Assembly: GCA_023415935.1 (NCBI GenBank)
Contig: JAEZIX010000050.1
Coordinates: 1-10,024, forward strand
From: Cyanobacteria bacterium OH_CDB_20
GTDB taxonomy: Bacteria; Cyanobacteriota; Vampirovibrionia; Gastranaerophilales; Gastranaerophilaceae
Direction of reading: 5' to 3'
Length of the DNA stretch: 10,024 nt
Within the stretch, counting starts at the first letter, position 1. Every line of letters begins with the position of its first letter. Positions 6,401 through 10,024 of the stretch are shown here, piece by piece. Position numbers and translations under genes: made by a program. The notes under the pieces were generated by a model that saw only the letters and a list, made by a program, of their open reading frames with translations, had not been told where the DNA came from and did no database searches.

Positions 6401-8240
6401 AAATATATTGACTATAGCAACAGGGGGAAGTCTTAGTTCCAATATAGCCTTGGATCTTAGTAATGGAAACACCTTTAGAGTTGCAGGAGGTACTACTGAT
6501 TTAAACAGCGATACTACTTGGAATGGAGCCATCAATTTGACAGGTGGAACGTTGACTTTAAACAAGGTTCCAATCAGCTCTGGTATAAAAGGAACATATA
6601 GTCAATCAGGAGGAACTTCAAATTTCATAAACCAGAATTTAGATACTTCAGGTGATATTGTTCTAACTGGAGGAACAATGAATATTAATACGGGGAATGG
6701 CTCTTCAGGATACATAAATAGCAAAATATCAGCAACTTCAGGTGTAATTAATTTTAATAAAACAGTAGGAAGCAATCCAACTGACGGGAATATTTACCTT
6801 AATAAGTGGATTGACCCGCCAACTGAGGTTAACCTTTATAGTGGAACCTTGAATATGAGTAATGACAGTTATCTTGATGGAAATAATCTTAGTCTTTACG
6901 GCGGTAATTTGAACTCTCAAAATAATGCAGTTGGTACGATTGCTCTCAATAATCTGACCTTTGGAGGTACCGCTAATTGGCTTATTAACGTTGATTTGGC
7001 GAATTTGCTTGGAGACAAAATCACCTCCACAAATCCTGCGACAGGAACGGGATCACTAAATATCAATGCCATTAATCTATTGAGTGATGCAGGTCCTAAC
7101 TCAACATCGGTTGTTGTTGCAGACTCTGATACAAAAAGCTACCTTACAAACAGTGTATATGAGGTTGACAGTACTCTGTTTAAATATGGTGTTAGCTACG
7201 ATAGTTCAGGCACAAATGGTGTCTTGAATTTTCAAAAAATAGGGATATCCCCAAATGCAAGAACTGGAGATGTTGCACAAATTTCAACGTTCTTGCTTCA
7301 ATCATCTGTAAACAGACAATTTTTTGAAAATATTGATTCCTTTATGTCTTTTCCTCTTGCGCAAAGGGAATCTACGATTTGCTGCGCTTTAACAAACGGA
7401 AAAGCAACAGCATCTACTTGTCCTATTCCAGGCAAGGGAACCTTCTCCCCCATATATAATTGTGATTTAAACAAAGGTGTTTGGACAAAAAACTTTGTTA
7501 GTTTTGAAAATGTTCCCTTGAAAAATGGGCCAAATGTTTCAACTATTGAATATGGGACTTTAGTAGGTGGAGATACACCATTTGAAAAATTAACTAATGG
7601 ATTTGTTGGTAATACAAGCACCTACATAGGTTATCTGGGGTTGAATCAAAATTATGATCAAGTCGGATTGTCTCAAAATGGTACTCTTTTTGGTGTGGCT
7701 GAAAATATAGTTAAAAAGAATTTTTTTATTACAGGCATGGCAAATGTAGGTTATATGGCTGCAAATGCTCAAACGCCTTGGGGCCTTGATAATTTCTCAT
7801 CTGTTTTTGCAGGAGCAGCAGTTAAAAGTGGATACAATTTTGAATTTAAAAAAGGAAACTATATTATTCAACCAAATTTAATGGTTGCTTATTCATACAT
7901 TTACACTCCTCCTTATACAACTTCATCAAAGCTCAATATGGGGTCAGAACCTTTTAATGCAATGCAAGTTGTACCCGGAATCAGGTTGATTAAAAATTTC
8001 AAAGAACAAAAAGGTCAAGTTTATTTTGTTGCAAATTACGTTCAAAATATTATGGATAATACACGTTTTAATGCTAATGATATTACCTTGTCGCAACTTT
8101 CAGTTGTGCCGTATGTTGAATATGGAATAGGGTACCAAAAAGTTTGGAAAGACAGACTCACTGGTTTCTTTCAAACATTATTAAGAAATGGCGGAGTAAA
8201 CGGCGTGGCTCTTCAATTCGGCCTTAGATGGGCATTTTGA
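399..8240 (+). CDS. Giant Pmp-like autotransporter adhesin (type V secretion), 2613 residues
   Basis: Predicted self-secreted surface protein: the passenger crosses the outer membrane with help from its own C-terminal barrel. ATG at 399 is the first Met after an in-frame TAA at 378-380 and gives a signal peptide (K4-K5, hydrophobic 6-17, possible cleavage after SKA27). Residues 125-589 and 698-1290 carry Pmp-type repeats (GGAIYN paired with FxxN). Residues 1298-2095 carry long beta-strand repeats marked by GFSHTSGGTYNQ. Residues 2187-2283 resemble the conserved end of autotransporter passengers (GTGSLNINAINLL). A helix at 2286-2325 precedes four cysteines (2328, 2329, 2341, 2355) and a barrel of about 250 residues ending FGLRWAF, with the terminal Phe expected of an outer-membrane beta-signal. 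The passenger is rich in Asn, Thr, Ser and Gly. A role in adhesion or aggregation is inferred from the fold; no ligand motif such as RGD is visible. The gene converges on the minus-strand surface protein and shares its terminator. Confidence 0.93.
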   Translation: MNNKKITALIVLFFIQMRLNIYSPSKAAVDIYFFNGASNPPQYSLINRTGYPLVSGDSLRIMNNLTANAAIGNIGTTSAFILSIAGGDNTISGNSTYSGFSIPALSDYTFNATNLELFRTTSTTIGGAITNAGVLSFTDGDFTNNNAISGGAIRNTGTETITGTVSGTGPTATSTTTFTNNTVTTGNGGAIYTTGGSTITGVKFDSNDSAATATATGGGAIYTATGTTTINNSIFTSNTAQRVGGAINQASGTLNINNSLFDSNTSTNLTATGLGGAIYSNAGSLNVDNTEFSNNSCKTTGGAIWSRATLDIEQGTFSGNVSNNMAGALYNGAACTINNSTFENNIAHTSLASAGGGAIYNNSAAMTITDTTFNTNSTDASTLNPANGGGIYNTGTAAVLTINGTVSGTGSGAISTTTFSNNTAVNNGGAIYNNSTNASTSLNATGVIFNTNSSVNGGAVYNNAGLATFTGDIFKNNNVTGSGGAFYNVGTTTVSGNEFISNSADVSGGAFYNTGTATLLNSDFTNNTADVSGGAIYNSGTLRIQANGEESLFSGNTVGAFANDLHLAGGTVYLNAGNSGSITFDGAITSSAKANIISINSVTGSSSLTNGTINFNGEISTSTVNIASGTTNIGKSSISNVNENNVLFAITGGTQNFTKNSFLTGSRVTLNDTTPTSSETLNITNGTFTGSGSFTGSGGAINITSGNTDITDTNFSGYSATTSGGAILNGGTTTSTNTEITGTITGSGASATSTTTFSNNTTAGSGGAIYNTGTLVLNNIKFNANSSTSTSTTGGGGAIYQAAALTINNGIFTNNTTTARGGAIYSAATATGSVGIGSIFDSNSATGTSSSGGAIYALGSPTLSGVTFNKNYATVNGGAIYIAGNTVTMVNDTFTDNGKNGALVETDNGGALYNDVGNVTITDTTFTNNASSVTGGAIRNAVSTTNSITLYGATFSGNSSASGGAVYNEGILHINSGTDVTKFVGNTATLDGGAIYGFGGTGSASSGTLFDGNTAGRDGGAVYTTGTPNLTGAIYKNNWAERNGGAVYSATTNTSYTNCTFSNNGKDGATVKTDNGGAIYDANSAMVITGGTFENNASSVSGGAIYNTITTSTRAFSTDGTAFNTNSSLNGGAFYNNAGVATLTNTDFTTNTASSNGGAIFSTGGTMTITGNEFTSNSATNFGGAIYNDTGTTTNITNSDFSLNSALSGGAAYNIGGTLTLTDCSFSNNSATTSGGAIYVASGIVNVNSTGKDVTFTGNTQAGSGNDILMAGGTLNLTANNYDIYINGGIQGAAGTISKLGAGDLILSGTNNLFTGTYTNSAGNLQIKSAFFNGVNNFTGGTAEIQTGGSVILNSGDSWANTVITNSNATLNINGFSHTTGGAYNQTAGTLNLNNTGTASSLTLTSGSSLDSGSVNFTGTGNTLSVGTGATFLSDAAINLTSSNNFTVSGGTATLNGSGTGSDTWAGTVNVSGGTLNLNSISSGGIYNQSGGTTNLSTGSLINITAASDNLSGGSLVDNGTLNLSNTATKTVATSISGNGIINKSASGSVTFSGNNSNFTGTYNQTAGAVTIQNSFFSGINNFNGGTATISTGGNLTLNSNDSWTTTNFSTSSGTLNLDGFSHTSGGTYNQTLGNLNLNNASSLLLATGSTITSGNVNYSGTGSLLNIAAGGAFSSTAVLNLTTDNTFRVSGSTNVTLSNADFWSGLGKVDMTSGTLTLTSTASNGIYTQSGGALTIRDGGTLTLGSNSSINAGSVVFAGTGIKTLDVSTGGLFDSAATINISSGNIFKVSGGTATLSNADTWVGDVSVTGGSLTLNSIASNGTYTQNGGTTTLSSGTLNISGTSELSGGSFVDNATLNLSNTDAKTTATSISGTGTINKNAAGVSTFTGNNSGFTGTYNQTVGGVVIQNNFFNGANNFTGLSTTADIQTGGNLTLNSGDTWTNTNTTLSGGSLTLNGFSHTSGGTYNQTSGGLHLNNSSSLTLDTGSAVSGGTVDFGGTGNILTIATGGSLSSNIALDLSNGNTFRVAGGTTDLNSDTTWNGAINLTGGTLTLNKVPISSGIKGTYSQSGGTSNFINQNLDTSGDIVLTGGTMNINTGNGSSGYINSKISATSGVINFNKTVGSNPTDGNIYLNKWIDPPTEVNLYSGTLNMSNDSYLDGNNLSLYGGNLNSQNNAVGTIALNNLTFGGTANWLINVDLANLLGDKITSTNPATGTGSLNINAINLLSDAGPNSTSVVVADSDTKSYLTNSVYEVDSTLFKYGVSYDSSGTNGVLNFQKIGISPNARTGDVAQISTFLLQSSVNRQFFENIDSFMSFPLAQRESTICCALTNGKATASTCPIPGKGTFSPIYNCDLNKGVWTKNFVSFENVPLKNGPNVSTIEYGTLVGGDTPFEKLTNGFVGNTSTYIGYLGLNQNYDQVGLSQNGTLFGVAENIVKKNFFITGMANVGYMAANAQTPWGLDNFSSVFAGAAVKSGYNFEFKKGNYIIQPNLMVAYSYIYTPPYTTSSKLNMGSEPFNAMQVVPGIRLIKNFKEQKGQVYFVANYVQNIMDNTRFNANDITLSQLSVVPYVEYGIGYQKVWKDRLTGFFQTLLRNGGVNGVALQFGLRWAF
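771..2162 (+). repeat. Pmp-like repeat block 1 (residues about 125-589)
   Basis: Fifteen motifs of the form GGA[IVLF][YNRTW] occur, including two degenerate ones (AGALYN and GGGIYN). They alternate with FxxN motifs such as FTNN, FDSN, FSNN and FNTN at typical spacings of 20-35 residues. This is the signature of chlamydial polymorphic outer-membrane protein repeats, which form turns of a right-handed beta-helix. Codons for the same motif vary widely (GGT GGT GCT, GGA GGG GCA and others), so the repeats are old at the DNA level. The block ends in a 39-residue cap-like segment with GNT, ND and LAGGT. Confidence 0.9.
2490..4268 (+). repeat. Pmp-like repeat block 2 (residues about 698-1290)
   Basis: Twenty more GGA[IVLFA] motifs with intervening FxxN motifs make a second, longer beta-helix block. 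It is separated from block 1 by about 110 residues without GGA motifs (589-697), and ends in the same kind of cap as block 1 (FTGNT, GNDILMAGGT, INGGI at about 4152-4268). Within it, 2910-3308 and 3420-3815 form a diverged tandem duplication of about 132 residues. Confidence 0.9.
2910..3815 (+). repeat. Tandem duplication of about 132 residues inside Pmp block 2
   Basis: Copy 1 (2910-3308) and copy 2 (3420-3815) share the same order of landmarks: [ST][IL]FDxN, GSPTLSG/GTPNLTG, NGGA[IV]Y, NGK[ND]GA[LT]V[EK]TDNGGA, TFxNNASSV[TS]GGAI, then NSS with GGA[VF]YN. The copies are offset by 501-510 bases. They are clearly homologous in protein but diverged in DNA, so this is an old duplication of several beta-helix turns as a unit. 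Confidence 0.8.
4290..6680 (+). repeat. Three-copy long beta-strand repeat region (residues about 1298-2095)
   Basis: Copies start at 4290 (residue 1298), 5025 (1543) and 6033 (1879). Each begins with a Lys-Gly/Ala-rich entry and [ST]GNN-F-TGTY, continues through an FF[NS]G-NNF stretch, TGG-L-LNS-D-W, and the marker GFSHT[ST]GG-YNQ at residues 1375, 1620 and 1958. A TGG-F / VSGGTATL / DTW / TGGTLTLNS section then follows. This is the style of autotransporter-associated beta-strand repeats. Spacing from A to B is 245 residues and from B to C is 336. Copy B has an extra unit of 100 residues (two tandem VSG...DTW sections starting at 5466 and 5766). No GGAIY Pmp motifs occur here. Confidence 0.85.
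7482..8240 (+). other. Autotransporter beta-barrel (translocator) domain coding segment
   Basis: Residues 2362-2613 start at VWTKNFVSFENV and end LQFGLRWAF. Alternating hydrophobic and polar stretches, many aromatics, and a length near 250 residues fit the 12-stranded translocator barrel of type Va autotransporters. A preceding amphipathic stretch (about 2286-2325, GDVAQISTFLLQSSVNRQFF) would be the helix that plugs the pore. The C-terminal Phe is the expected Bam-recognition signal. From memory, the sequence is closest in style to barrels in gut Gastranaerophilales; this was not tested by search. Confidence 0.85.
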
Positions 8241-8261
8241 TTGTTGATAACTTTACTTAAA

Positions 8262-8287
8262 AAAAAGAGGGCGTATGCCCTCTTTTT
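8262..8287. terminator. Bidirectional intrinsic terminator between convergent genes
   Basis: The stem GAGGGC (8267-8272) pairs with GCCCTC (8277-8282) across the four-base loop GTAT. It is flanked by an A-run (8259-8266) and a T-run (8283-8287), so both strands read as a GC-rich hairpin followed by U residues. It lies 22 bases after the TGA of the plus-strand autotransporter. On the minus strand, the stop codon TAA (8288-8286) of the other gene overlaps the U/A-tract end of the hairpin. One element can therefore end both transcripts. Confidence 0.92.
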
Positions 8288-10024
8288 AATATGCTACAAA
8301 TCCTTTTGTGAATGATAATGTACCTGTTTGGTTTTTAACAATACTTGAAATTGTATTATTCTTTAACGTTCTAAGTTGATCGTCACTTGCAGCGAATCCT
8401 TTTGGTGTGAATTGCTGTCTAAATACAGTATCAATATCTTGTCCATATTTTAATTTGTTTATATCATCTGTTGAGCTTGGTGGGTTCAAATAGTAGTCTG
8501 TATAAATACCATCAATGTATGATCTGTATACGCTTGCATCGCCACCAATTGTTGTTCTCTCAGGTATATAATCACCACCAACATAGGAAGTAATTAAATC
8601 AGCATCATTAGTGACATTGCTTATGTTGAGATCGCCTATGATACCTGTGTTAACTATTGTTATGCCATTGACATTTGATATATTAGCATTTCCTCCGATA
8701 TAAGAAATAGTGCCTGTACCGAAACCGCTTCTTATATTTTCAAAATATGCATCATTGAATTTGAAAATATCATAATCAGTTATTGGAGGCGCTCCATTTG
8801 CTAAAGATAGGACTGTCGGATAGCCGTCAGGTGACGCATCTAATGAGTTAGAAATCACAACATCATTTGCTTTTGATATTGTTAAGTCATCTCCAACATA
8901 TATTCCCGCAAGTGTTACATCTCCAAGTGTAGAGATTGTTAATGCTTGGTTGAATATAGCGCCATATGCTGAGACTGTTCCGATAGCATCAACTATAGCT
9001 GAGTTAAATGTAGAATATGTTATTCCTACAGCGCCTGTTGAGTTGATTACAGTATCACCTAATATTGAACCTGCAATAATCATATCGTTTCCGGTAAGAT
9101 TAGTAGCATCTGCATTTGAATCGATTATTGAGATATTACCTGCAGTGGTTGCTGTTAGAGAACCAGTTACATCAGTTTCACTTACTAGTACATCAGCTAC
9201 AGCGGTTATAATTGCAGAATTTAAATCAGAACCTGTAACTTGAACGCCATTACCAGCATTGATTGTTGTATCACCTAATGAGGAGTCTGCAATATTTGTA
9301 TCATTACCACTGGTAAGGTCTGCAGTTGCTGTTCCTTGTACATTTGCTAAGTTAATATCACCATTTGTAGCCTTTGCACGCAAGTTACCTTCAGAAGTGG
9401 TATCTGATATTGTTATGTTGTTATTTGCCTTTAGCTTGATATTATTAGTTGAAGAATCTGAAATACTGATATTGTTGCCGGCAAATACTCTAGAATTAGA
9501 GATTGATGATTCATTTGTGAATGAAGCATTATTACCAGCTACAACTTTTGTTCCTTCCGCTGTTGAGCTGTTAAATTTAACATCATTATCAGCTCTCACA
9601 ACAGAATCTACTATTTCAGAGCCATTTCTAAAGCTAGCATTATTGTGGGCAACTAGTCTAGAGTCTTCAGCATAAGAGTTATTAAATTGGATGTTTCTAT
9701 CAGCTTTAACAACGGAGTTTACGATTTCAGAATCGTTTCTGAAATTAGCGTTATTGCCTGCAGTTAATTTTGATTTTCTAATATAAGAATTATTAGTATC
9801 GATGTTTCTTTCTGCCTTTAGTTTTGAATTTCTGACGCTAGAATTGCTGACTTTTATGTCATTGTCAGCCTTGACGAAAGACTTAGTAACTTTAGAATCA
9901 TTTTTAAAGTTAGCATCATTGCCAGCGATAGCGACAACTTTGTCAGCCTTAGAGTTATTGAAGTTTATGTCATTGTCAGCTTTGACGAATGACTTAGTGA
10001 CTTTAGAGTTGTTGCTGAAGTTAG
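8286..10024 (-). CDS. Repetitive beta-helical surface protein, filamentous-haemagglutinin-like, C-terminal part (5' end outside window)
   Basis: The minus-strand frame is open from base 10022 to TAA at 8288-8286, giving 578 residues with no stop. The GTG at 9599 is not a start, because it is a Val inside the repeat (SVVRADNDV) and the repeats continue upstream. Residues from the edge to about 8860 form rungs of 18-19 residues (A-x-N-N/D-x-x-F-x-N-S), the length typical of filamentous-haemagglutinin-type beta-helices. From about 8860 the repeats fade into irregular beta-rich sequence with GGNANIS, GDLNIS and GGDASVY. A final segment (about 8286-8470) has KLKYGQDIDTVFRQQF, a probable helix QLRTLKNNTISSIV, and ends SFTKGFVAY. 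No 250-residue barrel is present, so it is not a classical autotransporter. A two-partner-secretion exoprotein (TpsA) is the best guess, but the diagnostic N-terminal domain and any partner pore are outside the window. Confidence 0.75.
   Translation of the reverse strand, partial: NFSNNSKVTKSFVKADNDINFNNSKADKVVAIAGNDANFKNDSKVTKSFVKADNDIKVSNSSVRNSKLKAERNIDTNNSYIRKSKLTAGNNANFRNDSEIVNSVVKADRNIQFNNSYAEDSRLVAHNNASFRNGSEIVDSVVRADNDVKFNSSTAEGTKVVAGNNASFTNESSISNSRVFAGNNISISDSSTNNIKLKANNNITISDTTSEGNLRAKATNGDINLANVQGTATADLTSGNDTNIADSSLGDTTINAGNGVQVTGSDLNSAIITAVADVLVSETDVTGSLTATTAGNISIIDSNADATNLTGNDMIIAGSILGDTVINSTGAVGITYSTFNSAIVDAIGTVSAYGAIFNQALTISTLGDVTLAGIYVGDDLTISKANDVVISNSLDASPDGYPTVLSLANGAPPITDYDIFKFNDAYFENIRSGFGTGTISYIGGNANISNVNGITIVNTGIIGDLNISNVTNDADLITSYVGGDYIPERTTIGGDASVYRSYIDGIYTDYYLNPPSSTDDINKLKYGQDIDTVFRQQFTPKGFAASDDQLRTLKNNTISSIVKNQTGTLSFTKGFVAY
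8886..9314 (-). repeat. Two copies of a four-rung, about 72-residue higher-order repeat
   Basis: Copy 1 (9314-9099, 72 residues) and copy 2 (9098-8886, 71 residues) abut and share the order TGND/SGND, IA[DG]S-LGDT-IN, VTGSDLNSA / ITYSTFNSA, and then the start of an LT rung. Each is four beta-helix rungs long. Protein similarity is clear and DNA similarity is modest, so the duplication is not recent. Confidence 0.75.
9489..10022 (-). repeat. 37-residue (111 bp) two-rung repeat array
   Basis: Alternating rungs of about 18 and 19 residues make a 37-residue period. Unit starts at V[KR]AD lie at 9986, 9875, 9710 and 9599 (9710 to 9599 is exactly 111 bases, and so is 9986 to 9875). One rung has the form V[KR]AD[NR][DN]I-FNNS, the other [LV]-A[GH]NNA[NS]F[RT]N-S. 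The two units nearest the right edge are the most alike in DNA as well as protein, so a more homogeneous array may continue beyond the window. Confidence 0.85.

Noticed and set aside
719..7772. Many minus-strand open frames of 60-107 codons inside the autotransporter gene
   Set aside because: Their Val/Pro/Pro-rich translations (for example repeated APP) are mirror images of GGA motifs on the coding strand. They repeat wherever the Pmp motif repeats and show no independent gene signals.
9597..9599. GTG as the start of the minus-strand gene
   Set aside because: The frame stays open to the window edge with the same 37-residue repeat upstream, and this GTG is the Val of a V[KR]AD repeat position.
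8950..9675. Two plus-strand open frames (8950-9243 and 9259-9675) opposite the minus-strand repeat protein
   Set aside because: They are antisense to a frame with clear repeat conservation, have no ribosome site or recognisable domain, and their hydrophobic, Val/Ser-rich composition is what the complement of Asn/Asp/Thr repeat codons gives.
9489..10024. CRISPR-like regular spacing on the right side
   Set aside because: The periodic sequence is in frame, encodes a coherent protein repeat, and both halves of each period are repetitive, so there are no unique spacers.

Overview
The window is AT-rich, tightly packed DNA from a Gram-negative (outer-membrane-bearing) bacterium. The strongest taxonomic hint is the C-terminal beta-barrel of the large gene. 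From memory, its sequence style (ENVPLKNGP, YGIGYQKVW, LLRNGG, FGLRW) resembles autotransporters of gut Candidatus Gastranaerophilales (Vampirovibrionia, formerly Melainabacteria). Elusimicrobiota and other host-associated, low-GC diderms remain possible, and no search was run to confirm this.

Layout. Bases 1-336 (+) hold the C-terminal half of a flavodoxin/NADPH-dependent FMN reductase family protein whose 5' end lies outside the window. A 62-base gap (337-398) follows, with no clear terminator and no Shine-Dalgarno sequence. Bases 399-8240 (+) encode one 2613-residue type V autotransporter. Its parts are a signal peptide, two blocks of Chlamydia-Pmp-like GGA[IVLF]-Y / FxxN repeats (35 motif copies by eye), three copies of a longer beta-strand repeat, a linker helix, an unusual four-cysteine segment, and a barrel ending in an aromatic beta-signal. 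A compact intrinsic terminator (about 8262-8287) sits between two convergent genes and can act on both strands. Bases 8286-10024 (-) hold the C-terminal 578 residues of a second repetitive surface protein. It is an Asn/Asp-rich beta-helix with 18-19-residue rungs in the style of filamentous haemagglutinin, and it runs off the right edge.

Together, the two large genes look like a cell-surface adhesin locus: two long beta-helical exoproteins of different architecture, encoded tail to tail and sharing one terminator. The flavoprotein upstream appears to be an unrelated housekeeping redox gene. The window has no tRNA, rRNA, CRISPR array, transposase or other mobile element that I could recognise. 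The internal repeats are protein-structural repeats, and most are well diverged at the DNA level.
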